This document shows positions 31,141 to 39,993 of a stretch of DNA of 64,000 bases, one piece after another; positions within the stretch are counted from its first letter, which is position 1; every line of letters begins with the position of its first letter. Origin of the DNA: Bacteroidales bacterium (lineage in GTDB: Bacteria > Bacteroidota > Bacteroidia > Bacteroidales > 4484-276); contig DASRND010000031.1 of assembly GCA_035647615.1 (NCBI GenBank), forward strand, positions 1 to 64,000, read 5' to 3'. Both the position numbers and the translations under genes were made by a program. The notes under the pieces are model-generated. The model worked only from the letters and a program-made list of their open reading frames with translations. It was not told the DNA's origin and searched no databases.

Positions 31141-32313
31141 TTGAATAAGCAACTGGCAATTCTTGGATCAACAGGCTCCATCGGGCAACAAGCTCTGGAG
31201 GTGGTACGACGCAATCCGCAGCGTTTTGGAATTACTGTGCTCACTGCCCACAGCAATTACCAATTGCTCATACAACAAGCTTTGGAATTTAAGCCAAAGG
31301 TTGTTGTAATAGGCTGTAGCGCGAGTGCCACCGTGGTTCGGGAAGCTTTGAAAAGTACCGGAATAGAAGTGTTGGCTGGTAACAAACATTTGGAAACGGT
31401 GGTTACAATGCCCGAAATCGATCAGGTGTTGGTGGCGTTGGTAGGAGTTGCTGCGCTTACGCCTTTGGTGGCGGCTATCAAAGCTCACAAGTCGATAGCT
31501 TTGGCCAACAAAGAAGCGTTGGTAGTGGCCGGCGATATCGTGATGCGGCTTGGGCGCGAACACCAGGTTCCTATTCTGCCGGTCGACTCGGAGCATTCGG
31601 CCATATTTCAGTGCTTGCAGGGAGAGCAGAGCAGCAGTATCGAAAAGATTTACCTCACCGCATCAGGAGGGCCTTTTTTTGGAAAATCTGTCCAAAGTCT
31701 CCGTCAGGTAACACCTGAGCAGGCACTGTGTCATCCCAACTGGAATATGGGTAGTAAGATTACCATCGACTCGGCTACCATGATGAACAAAGGGCTGGAA
31801 GTGATCGAAGCAAAATGGCTTTTCGATCTCGAACCGCATCAAATCGAAGTGGTGGTGCATCCGCAATCGGTGGTGCATTCCATTGTTCAGTTTACTGATG
31901 GAAGCATGAAAGCACAAATGGGCCTGCCCGATATGAAGCTTCCCATACAATATGCCCTCGCTTACCCTGAACGTATTGCTGCCGATTTTGGACGCTTTAG
32001 CTTTATGGATGTTTCCAAACTTACTTTTGCCAGCCCCGATGAGGAAACCTTTCGATCCCTGCGGTTGGCCCGGCAGGCATTGTTGAGTGGCGGTAATCTT
32101 CCCTGCATTCTCAATGCTGCAAATGAAACAGCTGTAGAGGCTTTTTTGAAGCATCAGATCGGCTTCGTGCAAATACCCGAAATTATTGAACAAACAATGG
32201 ATAAGGGAGTTTTTATTGCCAATCCTTCGCTCGATGAGCTGATCGAAACAAACAGGCTGGCTAAAAACTGCGCCAAAGAAATTATCAAATCAAAAGAAAT
32301 ACTATTCGTTTAA
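31141..32313 (+). CDS. dxr: 1-deoxy-D-xylulose 5-phosphate reductoisomerase
   Basis: A 390-residue Dxr starting from TTG at 31141. Motifs: NADPH loop LGSTGSIGQQALEVV, metal-site DSEHSAIFQCLQG near residue 151, SGGPFFG, and the HPNWNMGSKITIDSATMMNKGLEVIEA region read in parts. It makes MEP in the non-mevalonate isoprenoid route. It abuts rseP with no gap, a pairing conserved in many Bacteroidota and reminiscent of the dxr-cdsA-rseP order of proteobacteria. Confidence 0.95.
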   Translation: MNKQLAILGSTGSIGQQALEVVRRNPQRFGITVLTAHSNYQLLIQQALEFKPKVVVIGCSASATVVREALKSTGIEVLAGNKHLETVVTMPEIDQVLVALVGVAALTPLVAAIKAHKSIALANKEALVVAGDIVMRLGREHQVPILPVDSEHSAIFQCLQGEQSSSIEKIYLTASGGPFFGKSVQSLRQVTPEQALCHPNWNMGSKITIDSATMMNKGLEVIEAKWLFDLEPHQIEVVVHPQSVVHSIVQFTDGSMKAQMGLPDMKLPIQYALAYPERIAADFGRFSFMDVSKLTFASPDEETFRSLRLARQALLSGGNLPCILNAANETAVEAFLKHQIGFVQIPEIIEQTMDKGVFIANPSLDELIETNRLAKNCAKEIIKSKEILFV

Positions 32314-33654
32314 ATGGAAATATTAATTCAGGTTCTTCACCTGCTGCTCAGCCTATCGGTTTTGGTCATTGTTCATGAGTTTGGACACTTTATCGCAGCA
32401 AAGATTTTTAATACCCGCGTCGAGAAATTCTATCTCTTTTTCAATCCCTGGTTTTCGATTTTTAAATTTAAAATTAAAGATACCGAATATGGCTTGGGAT
32501 GGCTGCCCTTGGGCGGATACGTGAAAATTTCAGGAATGATAGACGAATCGATGGACAAAGAGCAGCTCAGTAAGCCGCCTCAACCGTGGGAATTTCGTAG
32601 CAAACCAGCCTGGCAGCGCCTCATCATCATGCTTGGCGGAGTGTTTATGAATGCTTTGCTGGCATTCGTGATTTATTCCGTAATCCTTTTTAGCTATGGC
32701 GAAAAATATTTGCCTACCAAAAATCTTACCGACGGGTTTTGGGTAACCGATTCTGTTTTAATGGATGCAGGCCTTAGAACCGGCGACAAGGTAATTTCCA
32801 TCAACGGGCAGGCTCCTCCGTTACGCTACAACGAAATTCTTCTCGAGATGCTTTACAGCGATTCGATGGCTGTGGAGCGTAACGGTCAGCGCGTGTACCT
32901 TACTATTCCGACCGACCTGGCCGGTCAGCTCAGCGAAAAGCGCGGAGCCACCCTTTTGCCACGCTATCCTTTTGTAGTGGCCAATGTTCCCGAAAACTCG
33001 CACAATGCTGGTGCAGGCCTGCAGCACAAAGACCGCATTGTGGCCATCGACGGGCAGCCGGTGAAATATTACGATCAGTTTCCGGAGCTTGCTATACAAC
33101 ATGCCGGTGATACCGTAACTGCCGAAGTTGTACGTGACGGCCTGCATCTGCAATTGCCGCTGGCCATCGACGAAAACGGAAAAATCGGCGTAGAGTGGGG
33201 CCTGTTGCCTGCCGATCAACTCGAAGAGATGGGCATCTACAGCTTTGCCCAGAAAAGCTTTTCGTTAATAGAATCCATTCCTGCCGGTTTAAAAATGGCC
33301 AACAATCGTACGGTTGACTATGTGCGGCAGTTCAAATTGCTGCTCAACCCCGAAACGGGCGCTTACAAAGGCCTCGGAGGTTTTGTTACTATCGGAAGCA
33401 TCTTCCCGACATCCTGGAACTGGCGCATCTTTTGGGAGCTTACCGCTTTTCTCTCCATCATGCTCGCAGTGTTGAACATATTGCCAATTCCCGCCCTCGA
33501 TGGGGGACACGTAATGTTCCTGTTGTATGAATTAATTGCCCGGCGCAAACCCAGCGATAAATTCCTGGAATATGCACAAGTGGTTGGCATGGTTATCCTC
33601 TTTGGATTGTTAATTTTCGCCAACGGCAACGATATTATCCGCCTGTTTCAATAG
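32314..33654 (+). CDS. rseP: RseP-type site-2 intramembrane metalloprotease
   Basis: A 446-residue S2P protease. The zinc site HEFGH is at about residues 22-26, one or two PDZ domains fill the middle (GLRTGDKVISINGQ and HKDRIVAIDGQP), and the second active-site motif LPIPALDGGH is near 395. Membrane segments sit at the N-terminus, about 110 and the C-terminus. It cleaves membrane anti-sigma factors or remnant signal peptides. The ATG directly follows the dxr stop. Confidence 0.93.
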   Translation: MEILIQVLHLLLSLSVLVIVHEFGHFIAAKIFNTRVEKFYLFFNPWFSIFKFKIKDTEYGLGWLPLGGYVKISGMIDESMDKEQLSKPPQPWEFRSKPAWQRLIIMLGGVFMNALLAFVIYSVILFSYGEKYLPTKNLTDGFWVTDSVLMDAGLRTGDKVISINGQAPPLRYNEILLEMLYSDSMAVERNGQRVYLTIPTDLAGQLSEKRGATLLPRYPFVVANVPENSHNAGAGLQHKDRIVAIDGQPVKYYDQFPELAIQHAGDTVTAEVVRDGLHLQLPLAIDENGKIGVEWGLLPADQLEEMGIYSFAQKSFSLIESIPAGLKMANNRTVDYVRQFKLLLNPETGAYKGLGGFVTIGSIFPTSWNWRIFWELTAFLSIMLAVLNILPIPALDGGHVMFLLYELIARRKPSDKFLEYAQVVGMVILFGLLIFANGNDIIRLFQ

Positions 33655-33694
33655 GTTACGGAAAATATATTCATTTAGTTAATGACATTTGGTT

Positions 33695-33702
33695 TACCTT
33701 TG
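33695..33702 (+). promoter_or_regulatory. -7 box before the PAS regulator
   Basis: A perfect TACCTTTG. It ends at a GTG that opens the longer reading frame, so that GTG cannot be a usable start; the ATG at 33735 must be the start. Confidence 0.6.
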
Positions 33703-33734
33703 TGTCTGTTAAAAAATTGCACAATTTATTCCCT

Positions 33735-34988
33735 ATGTCAGAAACGAAGCAAGATATTGTAGCCTCCATCCAGCAGCAAATTCTTAATGCAGTTCCTGCG
33801 CTTATTTTTGTTAAGGATACCGAAAATCGCTTCATCTCGGTCAACAAAGCCTATGAGGATGTTACCGGGCTAAAGCTTGGGGAGATAATAGGTAAAAATG
33901 TTTTTGACATCATTCCCAATCAGGCTTTGGCCGAGGAGTATTTCAAAGATGATTTGGAGGTGCTCGAAACTGGGGTGCCCAAGCGCAACATCATCGAGCC
34001 TATGCTCACCGATGAGTCCAAATGGTTTATCACCGACAAAATCCCATTTCGTGATGAAAAGGGTGAGATAAAAGGAGTCATCGGTTTTTCTATTGATATT
34101 ACCGAGCGCAAAAATGCCGAAGATGCTTTGGTGCGGAGCGAACAAAAATTTCGCATGTTATTCGATTCTGCGCCGGAGGCTATCGTGATAACTGATTTGA
34201 AAGGGCGCTTCATCTCGGTAAATAAAACTTTTACAGAATTGCTGGGTTATTCGTGCGACGAAGCCATGTCGTTAAGCTTTCGCGATATTACGCCCGAATG
34301 GCTCGTGGATTCAGAGATGGATTATTATCGCGATAACCATTTTCATTCACAGCCCGTTATCAATATCGAAAAAGCCTACATCTCCAAGTCGGGCGAAATG
34401 ATACCTGTGTACATTATCTACTGGCTTATTTACGATGAAACCGGCGCCCCATTTCGTTTGGGGGCTTACGTGAAAGATCTTTCTGTGAATAAAAAGGCCG
34501 AGGAACTGGAAACATCGCTTTATGAGGCCGAGAACGAGCAGCTTAAAAGCGAACTTGATGCTAAATCTCAAATGATCACCCTGAAGATGACGCAGCTTGT
34601 CGAAAAAAATGCGCTCATCGTGAATCTGATGAAACGCCTTGAAGACCTGAAAACGGTTGACCCCGAAAATCTGAAAGATAGAATTGACGAGATTATTAAG
34701 GAAATGTCGGAGAGTGGAAAAGAAAAAGAAGAAGTTTGGGGGGAGTTTGAGGCTACTTTTGGCAGTATCAATTCGTCGTTCTATGGCAACGTGAACAAAG
34801 CTTTTCCTTCTTTGACCAACAACGAGCGACGTCTGGTAGCTTTTTTCAAAATGAACCTCTCTACCAGAGAAATTTCGGGAATCACGCATCAATCGATCAG
34901 AAGCATCGAAATGGCACGCTCACGCCTGAGAAAAAAATTAAATATCGATCGCCAAACTACGCTTTCAAGCTTCTTTAGTCAGTTTTAA
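33735..34988 (+). CDS. PAS-domain regulator with LuxR-type HTH
   Basis: About 417 residues from the ATG at 33735. Two PAS folds (about residues 10-125 with the DITERK ending, and 130-255), a coiled coil about 265-330, and a C-terminal LuxR-like HTH: SLTNNERRLVAFFKMNLSTREISGITHQSIRSIEMARSRLRKKL (read in parts). There is no kinase domain or phosphoacceptor. It is likely a one-component sensor binding a small ligand or redox cofactor. Bacteroidota have many such PAS-HTH proteins with this C-terminal pattern. It stands alone with its own promoter. Confidence 0.8.
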   Translation: MSETKQDIVASIQQQILNAVPALIFVKDTENRFISVNKAYEDVTGLKLGEIIGKNVFDIIPNQALAEEYFKDDLEVLETGVPKRNIIEPMLTDESKWFITDKIPFRDEKGEIKGVIGFSIDITERKNAEDALVRSEQKFRMLFDSAPEAIVITDLKGRFISVNKTFTELLGYSCDEAMSLSFRDITPEWLVDSEMDYYRDNHFHSQPVINIEKAYISKSGEMIPVYIIYWLIYDETGAPFRLGAYVKDLSVNKKAEELETSLYEAENEQLKSELDAKSQMITLKMTQLVEKNALIVNLMKRLEDLKTVDPENLKDRIDEIIKEMSESGKEKEEVWGEFEATFGSINSSFYGNVNKAFPSLTNNERRLVAFFKMNLSTREISGITHQSIRSIEMARSRLRKKLNIDRQTTLSSFFSQF

Positions 34989-35139
34989 GTCAAAATGTGC
35001 AAATTTTTGCTGTTGGCGCCCAGCCATTATTTTAGCAGCAATAGTCCCGGAATTCTTTTAATGATCTGGTTTTTGATTGATTGCCACTTCCGGTAAATTA
35101 ATTTTTTAAAATGTTTTTGTGCAAAAAAATTTTTTTTTC

Positions 35140-35170
35140 TTGGTCATTTCAAATTATGATATTATGTTTG
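35140..35170 (+). promoter_or_regulatory. complete promoter in front of the candidate small RNA
   Basis: TTG at 35140-35142, a 20-bp spacer and a perfect TATGTTTG at 35163-35170. No protein start fits within the next 130 bp. Confidence 0.55.
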
Positions 35171-35176
35171 CAACGA

Positions 35177-35305
35177 CTAAATCATGGTTGTTTTTTAATA
35201 ATTGGTTTTAAGGGGTAGTTTGGGAGTCAACCTAAAGCAGGGGGATAAATTCACAAAACTTTTTCCAGATTTAGCATATATCCCCCCGCTCCCAAACTTT
35301 TTTTT
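35177..35305 (+). ncRNA. candidate small RNA of about 130 nt ending in a terminator
   Basis: A good promoter at 35140-35170 predicts a transcript starting near 35177. It would end in a bipartite hairpin: 10 bp (35217-35226 against 35289-35298) and, inside, 8 bp (35240-35247 against 35279-35286), followed directly by eight T. The only frame inside is MVVF, 4 codons. No gene is seen in 34989-35394 apart from this. The hairpin might be only a distant terminator of the PAS gene or a dispersed repeat, because the AGTTTGGG arm also occurs at 53938-54010. Confidence 0.4.
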
Positions 35306-35347
35306 ATACTCTTTGTTCCTTTCTTCTCTCTTTCTCCTACGAATTCC

Positions 35348-35355
35348 TATTTTTG
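35348..35355 (+). promoter_or_regulatory. -7 box before the unknown gene at 35395
   Basis: A perfect TATTTTTG followed by CCGCAGC, 39 bp before the ATG. Confidence 0.45.
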
Positions 35356-35394
35356 CCGCAGCATTCATGTTTCACAAAATTAATGATTTAGCAG

Positions 35395-36060
35395 ATGATT
35401 CCATTAGGGTTGTGGCTTAAAAAGCTGCTTTACGGAAAATATTCTTTGGCGTTTCAGCAACACATCAACAATCTTGATTCGCGCAGGAATTTTAAAAAAA
35501 ACTACACCACGGCATGTTCCAAAACCGATCCGCTTAATCATTATCACAAAGTTATCGAGTCGGATGCCGGTCTTAAGGTATTTCAGTCCATCCATCCCAT
35601 TGTTTTTAATGAGGTAGCTTTTGGGTTGCAATTTCGGAAGGTCGCTGCAAAAATCGGCAAATACAATTGCTACGACAGCCAGAACTACAACGGCGTGGTG
35701 TGGCGACGCCTGGGCACAAGAGAGCGCATCTATAACCACGGCGTTAAGAGGATTTATCATTTTATCGACAAGAAATACTTCTTTGGAGAATTGTTCTTTT
35801 CAGATCTGCGCAAAATCGATCCCGCTGTTATTGCAGGTTCCCTGCTTAAAAAGTACACCGGAACGAAGCAATCCGTCACTTCTGAAAATTTCAGGATAGA
35901 GGGGGAAAACGCTTTTATTTTTTTTGAAAATTCCGGTATCAATCTCAGCATCAAATACATTTCGACGGCTGATGTACAGATCAACGAGAAGTTGATTGAA
36001 GTTCTCAGGCCCATAACACTTCCCGAATATTCTGCACGCGAACTGACAGATGAATTGTAG
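35395..36060 (+). CDS. protein of unknown function, 221 residues
   Basis: I do not recognise a family. The protein is basic in its first half and has no signal peptide or membrane segment. Aromatic and Arg-rich blocks (NYNGVVWRRLGTRERIYNHGVKR) suggest nucleic-acid or membrane association; the C-terminal half (about 150-215) looks beta-rich. Codon use is like its neighbours and it has its own promoter, so it is probably a real gene. Upstream ATGs at 35368 and 35380 run into stops quickly. It lies between the PAS regulator and the T9SS cluster. Confidence 0.6.
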   Translation: MIPLGLWLKKLLYGKYSLAFQQHINNLDSRRNFKKNYTTACSKTDPLNHYHKVIESDAGLKVFQSIHPIVFNEVAFGLQFRKVAAKIGKYNCYDSQNYNGVVWRRLGTRERIYNHGVKRIYHFIDKKYFFGELFFSDLRKIDPAVIAGSLLKKYTGTKQSVTSENFRIEGENAFIFFENSGINLSIKYISTADVQINEKLIEVLRPITLPEYSARELTDEL

Positions 36061-36065
36061 CAAAT

Positions 36066-36090
36066 CGGGTTGTCGGGTTGTTGGGTTGGG
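36066..36090 (+). repeat. octamer-like repeat CGGGTTGT x2 plus TGGGTTG
   Basis: Two exact CGGGTTGT units followed by TGGGTTGGG just after the stop of the unknown gene. It is related to CGGGTTAT x2 at 21694-21710. The rest of the 245-bp gap to 36305 holds nothing else clear. Confidence 0.5.
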
Positions 36091-36305
36091 TTTTAAGATT
36101 TTATGGTAAGCTGTTAATTATTTTTGTTTACATTCAGCTACAGAGTAAACTTGCAATATCCCTACAGCGGGCTGCGTTAGCTGCTGACATTTTGGAACAA
36201 TCTTAAGCCTTCTCACATTTAAGGTACTCACAGGATATGGCCGGATTGAGAGAAAATTGTTTTATTTGCAATGCTTTTACAAATAGGTCACGCAGTAGAA
36301 AAAAT

Positions 36306-37247
36306 ATGCTCAAACGGTTATTCATAATATTGATGTGTACAATCCTGGTTTTGCCGCTGGTAGCACAGCAGTTGCCACAATACACACAGTACATGTTTAA
36401 CAAGCTGGTGATCAATCCGGGCTATGCCGGTGCCGGCAACGGAATTTGTGTTTCAGGAACCATCCGGCAGCAGTGGGTCGGGTTTAAAGGAAAAAATGAC
36501 GACGGCAGCTCATTCAACTTGGGGCCGGAAACCTATCTCATCTCTGTTCATTCGCCCATAAAAGCAATTCACGGCGGCATTGGCGCCACAATTATCCAAG
36601 ACAAAATCGGGCCTTTCAACGACATTTACTTCAACGTAATGTACGCTTACCAAACTACTCTGGGCGCCGGCGATCTGGGCATTGGTGCGCAGCTTAATAT
36701 TCTAAACAAAACCATCGATTTTGGTAGTTTCAATGTCTCCGACAGCGACCCTGCGTTGAGTGGAAACGAGGAAACCGATATGTATTTCGATGCCGGTATC
36801 GGTGTTTACTACCGCGTGCCCGACAATTATTATGTTGGGTTGTCGGTGTTGCAGTTGTTGCAAAGTAATAAAAGCGAAGGCACACACTTTAAGATGCGTC
36901 GTGAGATAGATCTGATGGCTGGCTACGAATTTGAATTTCCCAACCTTCCCGCAATCGACATACTTCCATCGGTATTGGTAAAGATCACCAGTGGCTCCAT
37001 ACAATACGACGTAACGGCATTGCTGCGTTACCAGCGCAAGTTTTGGGGCGGTGTTTCATGGCGTTATCAGGATGCAGTGGCGCTTATTGTGGGCTTTGAT
37101 TACAAGAATTTTAATATTGGCTATTCTTACGATTTTAACACTTCAGCCATTAGCACCACAGGGTCGCACGAAATAAGAGCAAGTTATTGCTTCAAAATTG
37201 AGGTGGACAAGATCAAAAAGATTTACCGAAATACGCGGTTCCTGTAA
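36306..37247 (+). CDS. PorP/SprF family T9SS outer-membrane protein
   Basis: About 313 residues from the ATG at 36306, which gives a proper signal peptide ending PLVAQQ; the frame is open 23 codons further up. The N-terminal signature QYTQYMFNKLVINPGYAGA is diagnostic for PorP/SprF. The rest is a barrel with the final strand RASYCFKIE. PorP-like proteins associate with the PorK/N ring or tether SprB-type adhesins. It precedes gldK by about 213 bp, the order seen in other Bacteroidota. Confidence 0.9.
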   Translation: MLKRLFIILMCTILVLPLVAQQLPQYTQYMFNKLVINPGYAGAGNGICVSGTIRQQWVGFKGKNDDGSSFNLGPETYLISVHSPIKAIHGGIGATIIQDKIGPFNDIYFNVMYAYQTTLGAGDLGIGAQLNILNKTIDFGSFNVSDSDPALSGNEETDMYFDAGIGVYYRVPDNYYVGLSVLQLLQSNKSEGTHFKMRREIDLMAGYEFEFPNLPAIDILPSVLVKITSGSIQYDVTALLRYQRKFWGGVSWRYQDAVALIVGFDYKNFNIGYSYDFNTSAISTTGSHEIRASYCFKIEVDKIKKIYRNTRFL

Positions 37248-37460
37248 TTTTTTGATAATGTCGGCGTTTAATCAAAACTTTCAACCAAAAACATTTTTAC
37301 TAAATCATCGGTATCTTCTATTTTGTAAGGCTTTCCGTTGGGTTTTGGTTTTTTTTGATGCGTAATGATTACAACATAATCATGAATTTTTTTGAGTTTT
37401 TATTAACTATACTAAAGAATGGGCAAAGTCGTTAAATTGTTTGTAAAATCAGCCGTTCAC

Positions 37461-38816
37461 ATGAAAAAATTATTTTTTTTCCTATTAATAATTGCCATCA
37501 TTTCCAGTTGTAGCAACAAAGGCAATGGTGAGTTAACAGGAGTTCAGAATCGTCCTAAGTTTTACCAACCCGATCCCACCGGCATGGCATTCATTCCATT
37601 GGGCACTTACGTGATGGGAGTAGGAGAGGAGGATGTTCCTTACACGCAAATGAACAATCCCAAGCGTGTAACGGTCAGCTCATTTTATATGGACGAAACC
37701 GAGATCACAAACAACGAATACCGGCAGTTTGTCTATTGGGTGCGCGATTCTATCGCCCGTGATCTGCTTGGAGAGACCAACCCGGAAGAATTCCTGATAG
37801 AAGAAAATGCAAAAACCGGTGAATTGTACGATCCCGCATTTTTGAACTGGAAAACCAAGATAAATTGGACTGAAGAAGAAACCGCACAGACGCTTGAAGA
37901 TATGTATCTGCCCGAAAATGAGCGCTATTTCCGTAAAAAAGAGATTGATACCCGCAAGCTCCGCTACCGGTACTTCTGGATAGACCTGAATGCTGCTGCC
38001 CGAAAGGATTATAGCCAGCCGGCTGATGCCACCGACGCAGCATTTGCGAATCGTCCGCAGGGACGCGAAGACCGCTCTGTGTATGTTCATCAGGAAGAAA
38101 TTAACATTTATCCCGACACGCTGTGCTGGATTCACGACTTTCCTTACAGCTACAACGAACCCCTTACGCAATCCTACTTCTGGCATCCTACCTATGATCA
38201 CTATCCTGTTGTTGGCGTCAACTGGAACCAGGCACGTGCGTTTTGTGTCTGGCGCACCGCTTTATTCAACAACTATCTTCAGGCGAAAAAGCAGGCCGGA
38301 CTCAACGATTTCCGTTTGCCCAGCGAAGCTGAGTGGGAATGGGCTGCACGTGGCGGCTACGAAGCCAACCCATTTCCGTGGGGAGGTCCTTACAGCAAAA
38401 ATGAGAAAGGTTGCTTACTTGCCAACTTTAAACCTAATCGCGGAAACTATGTCGACGACGGCGGAACGACACCGGTTATTGTAGGGCATTATCAGGCTAA
38501 CAGCTTTGGATTGTATGATATGTCGGGTAATGTGAGCGAATGGACACGCAGCGCTTTCGACAAAGCTGCCAACATTATTACCTGGGATCTTAATCCCGAT
38601 TATGTTTACAATGCCAAACCCGAAGACCCTATCTCCATGAAGCGAAAAATAATAAAAGGCGGGTCGTGGAAAGATATCGAATACTATTTATTGGTTTCTA
38701 CGCGTGATTACGAATATCAGGATACGGCTAAATCTTATGTTGGCTTCCGTTGTGTGCAGCCCTATCTTGGGCGCTCTAAAGGTGATAATCCTTCAAAAGC
38801 ATCGAATGTTTATTAA
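37461..38816 (+). CDS. gldK: T9SS ring lipoprotein GldK/PorK
   Basis: About 451 residues from the ATG at 37461, giving a lipoprotein signal (ISSCSNKG, Cys about 17); the earlier start at 37419 would add 14 non-hydrophobic residues. It has a formylglycine-generating-enzyme (SUMF1) fold: FIPLGTYVMGVGEED, MDETEITNNEYRQFVYWVRDS, LPSEAEWEWAARGG, GNVSEWTRSAF and GFRCVQP. Members of GldK/PorK lack enzyme activity and form the periplasmic ring with PorN. First of the gldKLMN cluster. Confidence 0.93.
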   Translation: MKKLFFFLLIIAIISSCSNKGNGELTGVQNRPKFYQPDPTGMAFIPLGTYVMGVGEEDVPYTQMNNPKRVTVSSFYMDETEITNNEYRQFVYWVRDSIARDLLGETNPEEFLIEENAKTGELYDPAFLNWKTKINWTEEETAQTLEDMYLPENERYFRKKEIDTRKLRYRYFWIDLNAAARKDYSQPADATDAAFANRPQGREDRSVYVHQEEINIYPDTLCWIHDFPYSYNEPLTQSYFWHPTYDHYPVVGVNWNQARAFCVWRTALFNNYLQAKKQAGLNDFRLPSEAEWEWAARGGYEANPFPWGGPYSKNEKGCLLANFKPNRGNYVDDGGTTPVIVGHYQANSFGLYDMSGNVSEWTRSAFDKAANIITWDLNPDYVYNAKPEDPISMKRKIIKGGSWKDIEYYLLVSTRDYEYQDTAKSYVGFRCVQPYLGRSKGDNPSKASNVY

Positions 38817-38877
38817 TCCCCCGATCATTTATCATCAATCTTTCACAAATAATAGAAAACACCACATTTTTTAAGCG

Positions 38878-39957
38878 ATGAATACAGTGAACAAAAAAAA
38901 CAAAACAGGATTTGCTAAATTTGAAGATGCCCTCGACAGTAGGTTCTTCAAACGTTTTATGGCGGTAGCCTATGGTTTAGGTGCATCTATTGTAATTACC
39001 GGGGCACTCTTCAAAATCACTCATATTCCGGGTGCTAATCAGGCGCTGTTTGTAGGTATGATTACCGAAGCCGTTATCTTTGCCTTATCAGCATTGCAAA
39101 AACCGCACGTGGAACCCGACTGGAGTAAAGTCCATCCGGAGTTGATTCCTGATTACCATAATGTGAAACCTGGCGAAGTGGTGCACTCCGAACCCAGACC
39201 CACTGCGAAAATTTATGGGCAATCCAACCAGCTGGATGTAATGCTACATGATGCCAATATCGACAGTGATCTTATTTCACGTCTGGGCTCAGGTTTGCGC
39301 AATCTGAGCGATACTACCGCGCGGATGAATGATATGACCAAAGTATCGGTGGCCAACGATGAGTATGTAAATAATTTGAAGAACGCTTCACAAGGTGCTT
39401 CCAGCCTTTCGAAATCTTATGGAAAAGCAGCCGAAGCCCTTGAGCGTGATCTGACAGTATCCAACGAATTTTCGCAAAATGTTCGCGGTGCTTCTCAGGC
39501 AGCCTCACAGCTCAAGCAAGTTTATGTGGATACCGGTACCTCGATGCGTGAGGATATTCAGGCATCACAAAGCCTTTCCCAAAGCATCCGTAGCGCTTCG
39601 CAGTCTGCATCGCAGCTTGCAGAGAACTACCGCAAATCTTCCGACAGCATTCTTGAAAACATACAACAACTGCATCAGTCCACAGATAAAAATACACAGT
39701 TCAACGATCAGCTCAAAAAGCTTTCACAGAACCTCTCTTCGCTCAACGCTCTCTACGAGATGCAACTTAAAACATCGGAGCAACAATCCAATGCGTCTGC
39801 TAAGCTGCAAATTACCATGACCAAATTCCTCGACGACATCGACCGGTCGGCACAACAAACCAATCAATACCAGAATCAGATGGATAGCCTGACCAAGAAA
39901 ATGTCTTCGCTAAATAACATCTATGGAAACATGCTTACGGCCATGAACGTAAAATAA
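38878..39957 (+). CDS. gldL: T9SS motor protein GldL/PorL
   Basis: A 359-residue protein with two N-terminal membrane segments (about residues 28-48 and 55-72; AVAYGLGASIVITGALFKITHIPG is the family block, read in parts), then a long helical cytoplasmic part with repeats of LSQSIRSASQSASQL type. GldL with GldM forms the proton-driven motor of T9SS. The acidic Glu in the second membrane helix (FVGMITEAVIFAL) is the likely proton-path residue. Confidence 0.93.
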   Translation: MNTVNKKNKTGFAKFEDALDSRFFKRFMAVAYGLGASIVITGALFKITHIPGANQALFVGMITEAVIFALSALQKPHVEPDWSKVHPELIPDYHNVKPGEVVHSEPRPTAKIYGQSNQLDVMLHDANIDSDLISRLGSGLRNLSDTTARMNDMTKVSVANDEYVNNLKNASQGASSLSKSYGKAAEALERDLTVSNEFSQNVRGASQAASQLKQVYVDTGTSMREDIQASQSLSQSIRSASQSASQLAENYRKSSDSILENIQQLHQSTDKNTQFNDQLKKLSQNLSSLNALYEMQLKTSEQQSNASAKLQITMTKFLDDIDRSAQQTNQYQNQMDSLTKKMSSLNNIYGNMLTAMNVK

Positions 39958-39993
39958 AGGCAAGTTTTTCTAACCTAAAAATGTACTTTACAA

